A stretch of 64,000 bases of DNA. Origin: Steroidobacteraceae bacterium. GTDB lineage: Bacteria; Pseudomonadota; Gammaproteobacteria; Steroidobacterales; Steroidobacteraceae. The translations under genes were made by a program, and so were the position numbers. Location of the stretch: positions 24,384-88,383 of the forward strand of contig JALORN010000011.1 of the NCBI GenBank assembly GCA_025458905.1, written 5' to 3'. The number at the start of each line of letters is the position of its first letter. Positions within the stretch are counted from its first letter, which is position 1. Of this stretch, positions 50,012 to 60,404 are shown in pieces. Under the pieces are notes generated by a model. The model made no database searches. It worked only from the letters and a program-made list of their open reading frames with translations, and had not been told where the DNA came from.

Positions 50012-50503
50012 GTGCCCCATTCCCCGCCGGATGCGACGCTCCCGCAGGAGCGCCGTGCCGGGCCAGACCGCAGGACGAGCACGTTGCGCGCGCTGCTGAT
50101 CGGCGGCGTGAAGCAACGGCGACGCAAGCCGCGACGCGAGAACGAACGCCATCTGGCCGCGATCGACTGGCATCATCCGCAATGGCTCGCGGTGGGACTG
50201 CTGATCCTGCTGCTCTCGGTGGGTGATGCGCTGCTCACCATCACGCTGCTGAGCCTCGGTGCCACGGAGGCGAATCCGGTGATGGAGCCCCTGGTGCACG
50301 GGACGGCCGGCGAGTTCGCGCTCTGGAAGATGGCGCTCACCTCGGGCGGCGTGGTGCTGCTCATCCTGCTCGCGCGCATGCGTGCCTTCGGCCGCATCCC
50401 GGTGGCCGCGATCCTCTACGCCGTGCTCGCCGGCTACGTCGTGCTGATCGGCTATGAGCTGTGGCTGCTGGAGCACTTGACTTTCGGCGCCTGGAGCGGC
50501 TGA
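50012..50503 (+). CDS. DUF5658-type small membrane protein
   Basis: 163 aa from a GTG at 50012. The N-terminal 50 residues are basic and polar (PQERRAGPDRRTS, KQRRRKPRRENERH), including the ERR-DRR-type motif found ahead of many DUF5658 domains. Then three membrane helices: WLAVGLLILLLSVGDALLTI, LWKMALTSGGVVLLILLARM and VAAILYAVLAGYVVLIGYEL. The signature TLLSLGATEANPVMEPL sits between helices 1 and 2. Function unknown. It lies alone ahead of the sucA promoter. Confidence 0.8.
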   Translation: MPHSPPDATLPQERRAGPDRRTSTLRALLIGGVKQRRRKPRRENERHLAAIDWHHPQWLAVGLLILLLSVGDALLTITLLSLGATEANPVMEPLVHGTAGEFALWKMALTSGGVVLLILLARMRAFGRIPVAAILYAVLAGYVVLIGYELWLLEHLTFGAWSG

Positions 50504-50535
50504 CGGCGAGCTGCGGAAAAAGCGTGCGCCGCGTT

Positions 50536-50564
50536 TTGGCGCCTGGCGCCACCTTCCGTTAAAC
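50536..50564 (+). promoter_or_regulatory. sucA operon promoter
   Basis: -35 TTGGCG (50536-50541), 17-bp spacer, -10 TTAAAC (50559-50564), 56 bp before the sucA ATG. The -35 is part of a small GGCGCC-type inverted repeat. Confidence 0.5.
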
Positions 50565-50620
50565 TTCTGATTTCCTTGGCCACATGCTGACGCTCCGAGG
50601 AGCGGAGGGCTTCGTTACCC

Positions 50621-53515
50621 ATGGGCGCCACGCGCAGTGAGTTGATCCGTACCACCCCCCTTTCGGGCAGCAATGCCGACTACGTCGAGGCGATCTACGA
50701 GCAGTACGTCGCCGACCCGAGCAGCGTCAGCCAGGCGTGGCGCGAGTATTTCGCTTCGCTCGCAGTCGCCGGTGGCGAGCGCTCCCACCGTTCCATCCAG
50801 AATGCGATCGCCGAAAGGGCGCGCCTGCCGCGCGTCGCGGCCTCCCCGGACGCCGCCTCGACCGCCGCGTCGGCCAAGCAGGGTGCCGTGTCGCGCCTGA
50901 TCCAGATCTATTCGAACCGCGGCCACCTGGTCGCCAAGCTCGACCCCCTCGGCCTCACCCGGCGCGAGCGCCCGAAGGTGCTGGACCTCGACTACTTCGG
51001 CCTGTCCGAGGCCGACCTCGACACCGAGTTCTTCACCGGCAGCCGCGTCGACAAGGTCGCCAAGCGCGCCAGGCTGCGCGACATCATCGCGCAGCTCGAG
51101 CAGATCTACTGCGGCACCGTCGGCGCCGAGTTCGCCCACGTCTCGAACACCGAGGAGCGTCTCTGGCTGCAGGACGAGTTCCAGTCCGGTCGCCTGCACC
51201 ACCGCTTCGCCGACGAGGAGCGCAAGAACATCCTGTGGCAGCTGACCGCGGCCGAGGGGCTCGAGCGCTACCTGCACACCAAGTACGTCGGCCAGAAGCG
51301 CTTCTCGCTCGAGGGCGGCGACGCGCTGATCCCGCTGCTCGACGACGTCATCCAGGCCGGTGGCGGCATGGGTGCGGAGGAGTTCGTGATCGGCATGGCC
51401 CATCGCGGCCGCCTCAACGTGCTGGTCAACGTGCTCGGCAAGGCGCCGTCGGTGCTGTTCTCCGAGTTCGAGGGGAAGTACGACACCAGCCACATGAAGG
51501 GCTCGGGCGACGTGAAGTACCACAAGGGCTTCTCGTCCGACCTGCGCACGCCGGGCGGCAACGTCCACGTGGCGCTCGCCTTCAACCCCTCGCACCTCGA
51601 GGTCGTGAACCCGGTGGTCGAGGGCTCGGTGCGGGCGCGCCAGGAGCGCCGCGGCGACGCCCGCGGCGAGCGCGTCGTGCCGGTGCTGATCCACGGCGAT
51701 GCGGCGTTCGCGGGGCAGGGCGTCGTCATGGAGACGATGCAGCTGTCGCAGGCGCGCGGTTTCTACACCGGCGGCACGGTGCACGTCGTCATCAACAACC
51801 AGGTCGGCTTCACCACCTCGAAGCCCGAGGATGCGCGCTCGACGATGTACTGCTCGGACGTCGCGAAGATGCTCGAGGCGCCGATCTTCCACGTCAACGC
51901 CGACGACCCCGAGGCCGTGGTGTTCGTCGCGCGGCTGGCGCTGCGCTACCGCATGCGCTTCCACAAGGACGTGGTGATCGACCTCGTCTGCTACCGCCGC
52001 CTCGGCCACAACGAGGCCGACGAGCCTGCGGCGACCCAGCCGGTGATGTACTCGGTGATCCGCAAGCACCCGACGGCGCGCAAGCTCTACGCCGACCGCC
52101 TGGTCGCCGAGGGCGTGATGACGCAGTCCGAGACCGACGGCCTGATCGAGCAGTATCGCGCGGGCCTGGACGAGGGGCGCCCGCAGGCTCGTGCCTCGCT
52201 CGGCATGATCGGCAACAAGTACACGGTCGACTGGGAGCCCTACACCCAGGTCGACTGGGGCGATCGCGTGAAGTCCGGCGTCGAGCTCGCCAAGCTGCGC
52301 GCGCTCGGCGAGAAGATCGTCACGCTGCCCGCCGGCTACGTCCTGCACCCACGCGTGCAGCAGGTCTATGCGAACCGCGCGAAGATGGTCGCCGGCGAGA
52401 TGCCGCTCGACTGGGGCTGCGCCGAGACGCTGGCCTACGCCTCCCTGCTGACCGACAACTTCAGCGTCCGCCTCTGCGGGCAGGACGCCGGCCGCGGCAC
52501 GTTCTTCCACCGCCACGCCGTTCTGCACCACCAGCAGACCGGCGAGGCCTGGCTGCCGCTGCAGCACGTCGCGGAGCGCCAGCCGCGGGTCCAGGTGATC
52601 GACTCCGTGCTGTCCGAGGAGGCCGTGATGGGCTTCGAGTACGGCTACTCGACCACCGAGCCGAACGCGCTGGTGATCTGGGAGGGGCAGTTCGGCGACT
52701 TCGCCAATGGCGCCCAGGTGATCATCGACCAGTTCATCAGCTCCGGCGAGTCGAAGTGGGGCCGTTACTGCGGCCTGGTGCTGTTCCTGCCGCACGGCTA
52801 CGAGGGCCAGGGCCCGGAGCACTCCTCGGCGCGCCTCGAGCGCTTCCTGCAGCTCTGCGCCGAGCTCAACATGAGCGTCTGCGTGCCCTCGACGCCGGCG
52901 CAGATGTTCCACATGCTGCGCCGGCAGATGCTGCGCAGCTTCCGCAAGCCGCTCGTCGTCATGACGCCGAAGAGCCTGCTGCGCCACGAGATGTCGGTCT
53001 CGAAGCTCGAGGATCTCGCGCGCGGCAGCTTCCAGAACATGGTCGACGAGGTCGACGAGGTGAATCCGGCGCAGGTGAAGCGCCTGGTGCTGTCGAGCGG
53101 CAAGGTTTACTTCGACCTGCTCAAGGCCCGCCGCGCGAACGAGCAGCGCGACGTCGCCCTCGTGCGCCTCGAGCAGCTCTACCCGTTCCCGGTGGAGGAG
53201 TACGAGTCCATCCTGCGCCGCTACCCGAACGCGCGCGAGGTCGTCTGGTGCCAGGAGGAGCCGCAGAACCAGGGTGCCTGGTACCAGATCCGTCACCAGC
53301 TCGACCGGCCGCTCGCCGGCAAGCGCGAGCTGCTCTACGCGGGCCGCGCGCCGGCAGCCGCGCCGGCCACTGGCATCACCAAGATCCACGACGCCGAGCA
53401 GGCGGCGCTGATCGACGCGGCGCTGCGCTCGAGCGCACGCGAGGAGGGCGCGCGCGAGACCACGCGCCTCTCGCCGCCGGCCGCCGCGGCCACCAGCCTG
53501 CGCAAGAGTTCCTGA
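50621..53515 (+). CDS. sucA: 2-oxoglutarate dehydrogenase E1 component
   Basis: 964 aa, close to E. coli SucA (933). The N-terminal E2-binding arm is [28 protein letters not shown] in adjacent parts; the thiamine-diphosphate site has [43 protein letters not shown]; the C-terminal half has [22 protein letters not shown] split around QGPEHSS. It decarboxylates 2-oxoglutarate and passes the succinyl group to SucB. First gene of sucA-sucB-lpdA. The last 40 residues are an Ala/Ser-rich extension beyond the usual end. sdhCDAB and gltA are not upstream. Confidence 0.98.
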   Translation: MGATRSELIRTTPLSGSNADYVEAIYEQYVADPSSVSQAWREYFASLAVAGGERSHRSIQNAIAERARLPRVAASPDAASTAASAKQGAVSRLIQIYSNRGHLVAKLDPLGLTRRERPKVLDLDYFGLSEADLDTEFFTGSRVDKVAKRARLRDIIAQLEQIYCGTVGAEFAHVSNTEERLWLQDEFQSGRLHHRFADEERKNILWQLTAAEGLERYLHTKYVGQKRFSLEGGDALIPLLDDVIQAGGGMGAEEFVIGMAHRGRLNVLVNVLGKAPSVLFSEFEGKYDTSHMKGSGDVKYHKGFSSDLRTPGGNVHVALAFNPSHLEVVNPVVEGSVRARQERRGDARGERVVPVLIHGDAAFAGQGVVMETMQLSQARGFYTGGTVHVVINNQVGFTTSKPEDARSTMYCSDVAKMLEAPIFHVNADDPEAVVFVARLALRYRMRFHKDVVIDLVCYRRLGHNEADEPAATQPVMYSVIRKHPTARKLYADRLVAEGVMTQSETDGLIEQYRAGLDEGRPQARASLGMIGNKYTVDWEPYTQVDWGDRVKSGVELAKLRALGEKIVTLPAGYVLHPRVQQVYANRAKMVAGEMPLDWGCAETLAYASLLTDNFSVRLCGQDAGRGTFFHRHAVLHHQQTGEAWLPLQHVAERQPRVQVIDSVLSEEAVMGFEYGYSTTEPNALVIWEGQFGDFANGAQVIIDQFISSGESKWGRYCGLVLFLPHGYEGQGPEHSSARLERFLQLCAELNMSVCVPSTPAQMFHMLRRQMLRSFRKPLVVMTPKSLLRHEMSVSKLEDLARGSFQNMVDEVDEVNPAQVKRLVLSSGKVYFDLLKARRANEQRDVALVRLEQLYPFPVEEYESILRRYPNAREVVWCQEEPQNQGAWYQIRHQLDRPLAGKRELLYAGRAPAAAPATGITKIHDAEQAALIDAALRSSAREEGARETTRLSPPAAAATSLRKSS

Positions 53516-53528
53516 AGGAAAGGTCCCG

Positions 53529-54752
53529 ATGACGATCGAAATCCGCGTTCCCCAGCTCCCCGAATCCGTCGCCGACGCCACGCTCGTGGCTTGGCGCAAG
53601 CAGCCCGGCGAAGGCGCCGGACGCGACGAGAACCTGGCCGACCTCGAGACCGACAAGGTCGTGCTCGAGGTGCCGGCGCCGGCGAACGGCGCGCTCAAGG
53701 AGATCCTCGTGCAGGCGGGCTCTACCGTGAAGAGCGGCGACTTGCTGGCGATCTACGAGCCGGGGGCCGCGGGTGCCGGGGCCGCGCCGGCGGCGAAGGC
53801 GGCAACACCCGCGCCCGTGAAGGCCGAGGCCCCGGCGGCCACGGGCGCGGAGGCCGCGAAGCTCAGCCCCGCGGTGCGCCGCCTGGTCGAGGAGAACCGG
53901 CTCGATCCGTCGCAGATTGCAGGGTCCGGCAAGGACGGCCGCCTGACCAAGGGCGACGTCGTCGGTCACCTCGGCAAGCAGGCGGCGCCCGCAGCCCCGG
54001 CCGCGAAGCCGGGCACTGCCGCTCCGGCGGCCACCCCGCTGCCCGCAGGCGCGCGCGCCGAGCAGCGCGTGCCGATGACGCGCCTGCGCCAGCGCATCGC
54101 CGAGCGCCTGGTGCGCGCGCAGCAGGACGCCGCGCTGCTGACGACCTTCAACGAGGTCGACCTGAGCGCCATCAACGAGCTGCGCACGCGCTACAAGGAC
54201 AAGTTCGAGAAGGCCCACGGCGTGAAGCTCGGCTTCATGTCGTTCTTCGTCAAGGCCGCCGTCGAGGCGCTGAAGCGCTTCCCGGTGGTCAACGCCTCGG
54301 TCGAGGGTACCGACATCATCTACCACGAGTTCTACGACATCGGCGTCGCGGTCTCGACCGACCGCGGCCTCGTCGTGCCGGTGCTGCGCGATGCCGACGT
54401 GCGCAGCTTCGCCGACATCGAGAAGCAGATCGGCGACTATGGCACGCGTGCCCGCGCCGGCCAGCTCTCGATCGAGGAGCTCACCGGCGGCACCTTCACG
54501 ATCACCAACGGCGGCGTGTTCGGCTCGCTCCTCTCGACGCCGATCGTCAATGCCCCGCAGAGCGCGATCCTCGGGATGCACAAGATCCAGGACCGCCCGG
54601 TGGTGGTGAACGGCCAGGTCGTGGTGCGCCCGATGATGTACCTCGCGCTCAGCTACGACCATCGCATCATCGACGGCCGCGACTCGGTGCAATTCCTGGT
54701 CGCGCTCAAGGAATGCCTGGAAGACCCGGGCCGCATGCTGATCGGCATCTGA
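53529..54752 (+). CDS. sucB: Dihydrolipoamide succinyltransferase (E2)
   Basis: 407 aa. Lipoyl domain 1-80 with the modified Lys in [14 protein letters not shown], then an Ala/Pro hinge, the peripheral-subunit-binding domain ([23 protein letters not shown], about 117-155), a second hinge and the catalytic domain ending in [17 protein letters not shown], where His and Asp of HxxxDG form the active site. One lipoyl domain, as in SucB rather than AceF. A 13-bp gap with GAAGGAAAGGTCCC precedes the ATG. Confidence 0.98.
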   Translation: MTIEIRVPQLPESVADATLVAWRKQPGEGAGRDENLADLETDKVVLEVPAPANGALKEILVQAGSTVKSGDLLAIYEPGAAGAGAAPAAKAATPAPVKAEAPAATGAEAAKLSPAVRRLVEENRLDPSQIAGSGKDGRLTKGDVVGHLGKQAAPAAPAAKPGTAAPAATPLPAGARAEQRVPMTRLRQRIAERLVRAQQDAALLTTFNEVDLSAINELRTRYKDKFEKAHGVKLGFMSFFVKAAVEALKRFPVVNASVEGTDIIYHEFYDIGVAVSTDRGLVVPVLRDADVRSFADIEKQIGDYGTRARAGQLSIEELTGGTFTITNGGVFGSLLSTPIVNAPQSAILGMHKIQDRPVVVNGQVVVRPMMYLALSYDHRIIDGRDSVQFLVALKECLEDPGRMLIGI

Positions 54753-54759
54753 GGCAGCC

Positions 54760-56190
54760 ATGGCCGACGAATACGACGTCATCGTGATCGGCGGGGGGCC
54801 GGCGGGCTACCCGGCCGCGATCCGCGCCGCGCAGAACAAGCTGAAGGCGGCCTGCATCGACGAGTGGCAGAACTACGACGGCAGCAGGGCCTTCGGCGGG
54901 ACCTGCCTGAACGCGGGCTGCATCCCCTCCAAGGCGCTGCTCGAGTCGACCGAGCTGCTGCACCGCGCGCAGGTCGAGTTCGCGGCCCACGGCATCCAGA
55001 CCGGCGCGGTCTCGATGGACGTCGCCGCGATGCAGAAGCGCAAGGCGGGCATCGTCAAGGGCATGACCGGCGGCATCCTGCAGCTCTTCAAGGCCGCAGG
55101 CGTGACGCCGCTGCAGGGCCATGGCCGCTTCCTCGGCCTGGGCCAGGTGGAGTTCACCGCGCCCGACGGCAGCGTGCGCCAGCTGTCGGCGAAGCAGGTG
55201 GTGCTCGCCAGCGGCTCGCAGCCGGCGCCACTGAAGAGCGCCCCGTTCGACGGCCGGCACATCGTCGACTCCTGGGGTGCGCTCGAGTTCGACGCCGTGC
55301 CCAAGCGGCTCGGGATCATCGGCGCGGGCGTCATCGGCGTGGAACTCGGCAGCGTCTGGCGCCGCCTCGGCGCGGAGGTGGTGATCCTCGAGGCACTGCC
55401 CGAGTTCCTCTCGATCGCGGACCAGCAGCTCGCCAAGGAAGCCCTGAAGCACTTCCGCAAGCAGGGGCTCGACGTCCGGCTCGGCGCGAAGGTGTCCGGG
55501 GCCAGGGTGGCCGATGGCGCCGTGCAGGTGGAGTACAGCGACGCGGCCGGCGCGAGCCAGTCGCTCACGGTCGACAGGCTGGTGGTGTGCATCGGCCGGC
55601 GTCCGTTCACCCAGGGCCTGCTCGCCGAGGGCAGCGGCGTCGAGCTCGACGAGCGCGGCTTCATCAAGGTCGACCACGAGTGCCGGACCACCGCCCCGGG
55701 TGTCTGGGCGGTCGGCGACTGCGTGCGCGGGCCGATGCTCGCCCACAAGGGCAAGGAGGAGGGCGTCGCGGTCGCGGACCGCATCGCCGGGCTCTATGCC
55801 GAGGTCAACTACGACGTGATCCCCTCGGTGATCTACACCGCGCCGGAGATCGCCTGGGTCGGGAAGACCGAGGAGCAGGTCAAGGCGACCGGCCGTCCCT
55901 ACAAGGTCGGCAGCTTCCCGTTCCTCGCGAGTGGTCGCGCGCGTGCCATGGAGGCCTCGCAGGGCTTCGTCAAGGTGATCGCCGCGAAGGATGACGACCA
56001 GATCCTCGGCGTGCACGTCGTCGGCCCGATGGCCGGCGAGCTGATCGCCGAGGCCGTGCTGGCGATGGAGTACTCGGCGAGCACCGAGGACCTGCAGCGC
56101 ACGATCCACGCCCATCCGACCCTGTCGGAGGGGCTGCACGAGGCAGCCCTCGCGGCCGACAAGCGCGCCATCGACATGCCGAATCGCTGA
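54760..56190 (+). CDS. lpdA: Dihydrolipoamide dehydrogenase (E3)
   Basis: 476 aa. FAD fold VIVIGGGPAGYPAAIRAAQ, redox disulfide in GGTCLNAGCIPSKALLEST, NAD fold LGIIGAGVIGVELGSVW, FAD block VWAVGDCVRGPMLAHKG, and the interface His-Glu pair in IHAHPTLSEGLHEAAL. It re-oxidises the lipoamide of SucB and may serve other 2-oxoacid dehydrogenases. 7 bp from sucB. Confidence 0.98.
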   Translation: MADEYDVIVIGGGPAGYPAAIRAAQNKLKAACIDEWQNYDGSRAFGGTCLNAGCIPSKALLESTELLHRAQVEFAAHGIQTGAVSMDVAAMQKRKAGIVKGMTGGILQLFKAAGVTPLQGHGRFLGLGQVEFTAPDGSVRQLSAKQVVLASGSQPAPLKSAPFDGRHIVDSWGALEFDAVPKRLGIIGAGVIGVELGSVWRRLGAEVVILEALPEFLSIADQQLAKEALKHFRKQGLDVRLGAKVSGARVADGAVQVEYSDAAGASQSLTVDRLVVCIGRRPFTQGLLAEGSGVELDERGFIKVDHECRTTAPGVWAVGDCVRGPMLAHKGKEEGVAVADRIAGLYAEVNYDVIPSVIYTAPEIAWVGKTEEQVKATGRPYKVGSFPFLASGRARAMEASQGFVKVIAAKDDDQILGVHVVGPMAGELIAEAVLAMEYSASTEDLQRTIHAHPTLSEGLHEAALAADKRAIDMPNR

Positions 56191-56235
56191 GCGCCGCGCC
56201 GCCGACGGGAGCCTGCCTTCGCGGGCCCCCGCGCG

Positions 56236-56252
56236 GCCGGCCTCAGGCCGGC
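56236..56252. terminator. Short hairpin shared by lpdA and pirin ends
   Basis: GCCGGCCT-C-AGGCCGGC is a near-continuous inverted repeat overlapping the last codons of the pirin gene and 46 bp past lpdA. No T-run on either side; it is a weak candidate for a bidirectional terminator between convergent genes. Confidence 0.35.
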
Positions 56253-56944
56253 AGGTCGAACAGCAGCACCTCGGCGTCCTCGCCCCCCTCGATGCGCAGC
56301 TCGCCGCCCGCCGCGAGCCGCGCGGCGTCACCCTCGCCGAGCGTGGTGCCGTCGACCCGCACCCGCCCGCGCGCCACGTGCAGGTAGGCCTGCCGGCCGC
56401 TCGCCACCGAGTGCGTCGCGCGCTCCGCGCCGTCGAACAGCCCGGCGTAGAGGCGCGCATCCTGGTCGATCGTGACCGAGCCCTGCGCGCCGTCGGGGCT
56501 CGCGACCAACCGCAGCCGGCCGCGCTTCTCCGCCGCCGGGAAGTGCTTCTGCTCGTAGCCCGGTGCCCGCCCACGATGGCGCGGCAGGAACCAGATCTGC
56601 AGGAAGTGCGTCGGCTGGTGCTCGGCTGCGTTGTGCTCGGAGTGCAGCACCCCGGTGCCGGCGCTCATCCGCTGCACGTCGCCGGGCACGATCACCGAAC
56701 CGTTGCCCATCGAGTCGCGATGCGCCAGCGCGCCGTCGAGCACGTAGCTGACGATCTCCATGTCGCGGTGCGGATGGGTGCCGAAGCCGGTGCCCGGCTG
56801 GATCCGGTCGTCGTTGAGCACGCGCAGCGGCCCGATCCCCATGTGCTCGGGGTCGTGGTAGTCGGCGAACGAGAAGGTGTGCCAGGAATCGAGCCAGCCA
56901 TGGTCGGCGTGGCCGCGGTCGGCGGCAGGTCTGATCTGGAGCAT
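56243..56944 (-). CDS. Pirin-family bicupin (YhhW/quercetinase-like)
   Basis: 233 aa from the ATG at 56944. The N-terminal cupin has HTFSFADYHDPEHMGIGPLRVLNDD in two adjacent parts, then the metal-binding set GFGTHPHRDMEIVSYVLDG with His, His and Glu/His, and VQRMSAGTGVLHSEHN. The C-terminal cupin (about 140-233) lacks those ligands. The bacterial group binds iron and some members oxidise quercetin; its natural role is unclear. Divergent from a LysR gene with palindromic sites in between, a common pirin-regulator layout. Confidence 0.93.
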   Translation of the reverse strand: MLQIRPAADRGHADHGWLDSWHTFSFADYHDPEHMGIGPLRVLNDDRIQPGTGFGTHPHRDMEIVSYVLDGALAHRDSMGNGSVIVPGDVQRMSAGTGVLHSEHNAAEHQPTHFLQIWFLPRHRGRAPGYEQKHFPAAEKRGRLRLVASPDGAQGSVTIDQDARLYAGLFDGAERATHSVASGRQAYLHVARGRVRVDGTTLGEGDAARLAAGGELRIEGGEDAEVLLFDLPA

Positions 56945-56983
56945 CTCGCGTCTCCCAAGTAGTGAATGGCGCCAGCGTAGGGC

Positions 56984-57032
56984 GTATCCGGAATGGATAC
57001 TAGGGGTCTTATTGGATACACTTCGTATCCAA
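56984..57032. promoter_or_regulatory. Paired palindromes between pirin and LysR genes
   Basis: First element GTATCC-N5-GGATAC (56984-56989, 56995-57000). Second element TTGGATAC-ACTTC-GTATCCAA (57012-57019, 57025-57032), 8-bp arms with a 5-bp spacer. The half sites are the same words in opposite order. A -35-like TTGGAT (57012-57017) belongs to the second palindrome and a weak -10 GAGATA is 17 bp on, 22 bp before the regulator start. Likely operators for the adjacent LysR protein. Confidence 0.75.
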
Positions 57033-57062
57033 AAGAGATACGTTTGGTGCGAGGTCCGCGCG

Positions 57063-57983
57063 GTGTCCGAATTCCTGCAGATGAAGGCTTTCGCCGCTTC
57101 GGTCCGCGCCGGCGGGTTCGCCGCGGCCGGGCGGCAGATGGCCCTGACGCGCTCCCAGGTCAGCAAGCTGGTGCAGGCGCTGGAGCAGCGCCTCGGCGTC
57201 TCGCTGCTGGTACGCACCCCTCGTGCGCTCGCGCTGACCGACGCCGGCCGCGACTACCACGAACGCGTGAACGACATCCTCGCCCGGGTCGCCGAGGCCG
57301 AGCAGGCGCTTGCCGGCCGGCAACACGAGCCGCAGGGGCCGCTGCGAGTCAACGCGCCGATGACCTTCGGCCAGCGCCGCGTCGCGCCCTTGGTGGCCTC
57401 CTTCCTCGAGCGGCATCCCAAGGTCACGCTGGACCTGCACCTCGACGATCGCATCCTCGATCCCGTCGAAGGGGGCTTCGACGTCACGGTGCGGGTCGCG
57501 GCGCTCGGCGACTCCTCGCTGGTCGCGCGGCGGCTGTGCGAGGTGCCGCGGGTGCTGTGCGCGGCACCAGCCTATGTCGCGGCGCGCGGCGCGCCGCAGC
57601 GTCCGGGGGAGCTGCGTGCGCACGACTGCCTGCACTATGGCTACCTCGCGGGCGGCAGCGAGTGGTCGCTGCAACGTGCCGGCGAGCCGCCCACGGTCGT
57701 GCCGGTGCGGGGTCGCCTGTGCTCGAACAACGGCGAGGCGTTGCAGCAGGCCGCGCTCGCCGCCGCGGGGGTGGCGCTGCTGCCCCGGTTCGTGGTCGAG
57801 GCAGACCTCGCGGCGGGCCGGCTGGTGGAGGTGCTCGCAGGCTGGAGCGCTCCGCCGATCGCGGCGCACGCGCTGTACCTGCGCATGCCGCGCGTTCCTG
57901 CGAAGGTCCGGGCCTTCGTCGACCACCTGGTCGCGCAGCTGGCGACGCCTGACGGGCGCGTACGGGCCGCAGGTCCCGGATGA
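57063..57983 (+). CDS. LysR-family transcriptional regulator
   Basis: About 306 aa from a GTG at 57063 (MSEFLQMKAFAASVRAGGFA). The N-terminal winged helix is complete: AAAGRQMALTRSQVSKLVQALEQRLG and VRTPRALALTDAGRDYHER. The effector domain starts at PQGPLRVNAPMTFGQRRVAPL and contains DVTVRVAALGDSSLVARRLCEV, with the DmlR/AaeR-type pattern. It is divergent from the pirin gene and probably controls it, and itself, through the two palindromes. The inducer is unknown. Confidence 0.93.
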   Translation: MSEFLQMKAFAASVRAGGFAAAGRQMALTRSQVSKLVQALEQRLGVSLLVRTPRALALTDAGRDYHERVNDILARVAEAEQALAGRQHEPQGPLRVNAPMTFGQRRVAPLVASFLERHPKVTLDLHLDDRILDPVEGGFDVTVRVAALGDSSLVARRLCEVPRVLCAAPAYVAARGAPQRPGELRAHDCLHYGYLAGGSEWSLQRAGEPPTVVPVRGRLCSNNGEALQQAALAAAGVALLPRFVVEADLAAGRLVEVLAGWSAPPIAAHALYLRMPRVPAKVRAFVDHLVAQLATPDGRVRAAGPG

Positions 57984-58003
57984 GCCGTCCCGGCGCGTCG
58001 CGC

Positions 58004-60289
58004 TCAGGCCGAGCGGCGCACGGAGATCACGCCGGCCACTGCGCCGAGCAGGCGCAGCACCCGCGTCAGCTGCCCGAGGTCGCGCACCCGCAGCCGCGTG
58101 GTCGTGCGGGCGGTGCCGTCACGCCGCTCGGTCACGGTGTGCAGCGACTCGATCGCGACGTCCTGCGCCGAGATCACTTCCGACAGGTCGCGCACCAGGC
58201 CGCGCCGGTCGTAGGCAAGGATGCTGAGCTCGATGGCGAGGCCGACGTCGTCCCCTTCGGCGGCTGTCCAGGCCGCGTGCAGCACGCGCTCGGGCCGGCC
58301 GGCCGACATGCGCCGCAGCCCCGGGCAGTCGGCGGCGTGCACGGTGACGCCGCGGCCGAGCGTGACGTACCCGACGATCGCCTGCGGCCGCACCGGCCGG
58401 CAGCAGCGGGCGAGGGTGACGGGCAGGGCGCCGACGCCCTCGAGCTCCACGGGGCTCGCAGCGCGACGCGACGGGCCCGCCGCCGCCCGCGGGGCGCGCT
58501 GGCGGGCGCGCCCGACCGCGGTCGCGACGTCGGGCACTTCGGCGCCGGGGCGCGCCGGCGGCTGCAGGCGGCGCAGCACCGCCTGCACGAACTGCGTGAC
58601 GCTGATCTCGCCCTCGCCGAGGCCCCGGTAGAGCTGCGCCGCGTCCGCGACCTTCAGCTCGCCGACCAGGGCCGACAACAGCGCCGGCCCGGCGCCGAGG
58701 CGCGCCAGCTCGCGCTCGGCGATCGCGCGCCCGGCGGCCTCGTTCTCGCCGGCGTCGAGGCGGCGGAACCAGGCGCGGACCTTGGCGCGGCTGCGGGCCG
58801 AGACGAGGTAGCCCTGGTCGGGCGCGAGCCAGTCGCGGCTCGGCGCCTCCTGCTTGCCCGTGATCACCTCGACGATCTCGCCGTTGTGCAGCGCGTAGGT
58901 GAGCGGGACGATGCGGCCGTTGACCTTGGCGCCCCGGCAGCGGTGGCCGAGCGAGGAGTGCAGGTGGTAGGCGAAGTCGAGCGGCGTCGCGCCGCGCGGC
59001 AGGTCGACGACCTCGCCGCGTGGCGTCAGGGCGTACACCCGGTCCTCGAACAGCTCGCTGCGCACCCGGTCGATGAAGTCCTGCTCCGACGCGGGTCCCG
59101 CCTCGCCCGGGTCGAGCAGCCGGCGCACCCACTCGACCTTGCGCTCGTAGCCCGCGTCGCGCGGCCCGCCTTCCTTGTAGCGCCAGTGGGCGGCGACGCC
59201 GAGCTCGGCGCTCTCGTGCATCTCGCGGGTGCGGATCTGCACCTCGACCGCGCGGTCGAGCGGCCCGATCACCGCGGTGTGTATCGAGCGGTAGTGGTTG
59301 TCCTTGGGCGTCGCGATGTAGTCGTCGAACTCGCCGGGGATGAAGCGCCACCGCGCGTGCACCACGCCGAGCGCGGCATAGCAGTCGGGGATGCTGCCGC
59401 AGACGATGCGCAGCGCGCGCAGGTCGAACAGCTGCTCGAAGCCGAGCTGCTTGCGCTGCATCTTGCGGTGGATGCTGTAGAGGTGCTTGGCGCGCCCCTG
59501 CACCTCGGCGTCGATGCCCGCGGCGCGCAGCTCGTGCTCGAGGGCGGCGCGCATCGACTCGACGTAGCGGTCGCGGTCGGCGCGCTTCTCGTTGAGCGCC
59601 GCGGCGATGCGCCGGTAGGCCTCGGGCTCGAGGTAGCGGAACGCGAGGTCCTCGAGCTCCCACTTGAGGCGCCAGATGCCGAGCCGGTTGGCGAGCGGCG
59701 CGAACACGGCGCGGGTCTCGGCGGCGAGCGCCTCGCGACGCTCGGCGGCAGCGTCGCGCGCCGCCCGCAGCCGTGCGAGCTGGATCGCGATGCGCGCCAC
59801 CACGAGCCGCGGGTCGCCCACTACCGCCAGCAGCATCTTGCGCAGCGTCTCCGCCTGCGGCTCCTGCAGCCGGCCCTGCGCGTTCCAGGCCGTGCCGCGC
59901 CCGAACTCGCCGAGGCGCGCGAGCTCGAGTGCGACGCGCGCGGCGTCCGCGCCGAGCGCCTCGGCCACGGACGGCCGGGCGAGGGCGTCGCCAGCGAGCG
60001 ACTCGTAGGCGAGCGCGCCGCGGGCGAGGGCCGCGTCCTCGACGATGGCCCCGACGAGGCGCGCGGCCGCATGGCCGCGCTCGAGCGCCGCCGGGTCAGC
60101 GCCTTCGCCTGCGAGCGCGGCGCGCACCTCGCGCAGAGCCTGCTCGATCGGCTCGGGACAGTGCTCGACGATTTCCACGATGTCGCTCGGCTCGGCAGCG
60201 CGTGTGCGCCCCAGGGGATTCCGGCTATCATACGTGCGTCGCCGCGAGGCGGTTGCCGACGCCGCGCAAGCATGGTCGATCACCTTCAT
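58004..60289 (-). CDS. relA: (p)ppGpp synthetase RelA (monofunctional)
   Basis: 761 aa from the ATG at 60289. The N-terminal HD region is degenerate: no His-Asp pair of the SpoT hydrolase is found. The synthetase has LFDLRALRIVCGSIPDCYAALG, then the RelA-type acidic motif EFDDYIATPK (EXDD rather than RXKD), HYRSIHTAVIGP and VEVQIRTREMHESAELGVAAHW in parts. The TGS domain (RVYALTPRGEVVDLPRGATPLDFAYHLH) and C-terminal zinc-finger-like (ARCCRPVRP) and ACT domains follow. RelA is ribosome-bound and answers amino-acid starvation. Shorter linkers and many Ala/Arg residues reflect GC content. Confidence 0.95.
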   Translation of the reverse strand: MKVIDHACAASATASRRRTYDSRNPLGRTRAAEPSDIVEIVEHCPEPIEQALREVRAALAGEGADPAALERGHAAARLVGAIVEDAALARGALAYESLAGDALARPSVAEALGADAARVALELARLGEFGRGTAWNAQGRLQEPQAETLRKMLLAVVGDPRLVVARIAIQLARLRAARDAAAERREALAAETRAVFAPLANRLGIWRLKWELEDLAFRYLEPEAYRRIAAALNEKRADRDRYVESMRAALEHELRAAGIDAEVQGRAKHLYSIHRKMQRKQLGFEQLFDLRALRIVCGSIPDCYAALGVVHARWRFIPGEFDDYIATPKDNHYRSIHTAVIGPLDRAVEVQIRTREMHESAELGVAAHWRYKEGGPRDAGYERKVEWVRRLLDPGEAGPASEQDFIDRVRSELFEDRVYALTPRGEVVDLPRGATPLDFAYHLHSSLGHRCRGAKVNGRIVPLTYALHNGEIVEVITGKQEAPSRDWLAPDQGYLVSARSRAKVRAWFRRLDAGENEAAGRAIAERELARLGAGPALLSALVGELKVADAAQLYRGLGEGEISVTQFVQAVLRRLQPPARPGAEVPDVATAVGRARQRAPRAAAGPSRRAASPVELEGVGALPVTLARCCRPVRPQAIVGYVTLGRGVTVHAADCPGLRRMSAGRPERVLHAAWTAAEGDDVGLAIELSILAYDRRGLVRDLSEVISAQDVAIESLHTVTERRDGTARTTTRLRVRDLGQLTRVLRLLGAVAGVISVRRSA

Positions 60290-60404
60290 TCGCCTGTCGC
60301 CGGGAGTCCGCGTTCGCGTGGCACGCTGGTCGAGTAAGTCCTGGCGGGCGTTCCGTCCCGAGGCCGCCGGGTCCGCTGCGCCGGCCGTCGTCGGGGCGCG
60401 CGCG

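Noticed and set aside
50615..53698. 1027-codon minus-strand frame opposite sucA
   Set aside because: Shadow frame of sucA; no domain recognised.
60290..60404. Possible SOS box ahead of ruvC
   Set aside because: One CTGT is present but no ACAG follows at 8 bp, so a LexA site is not supported.
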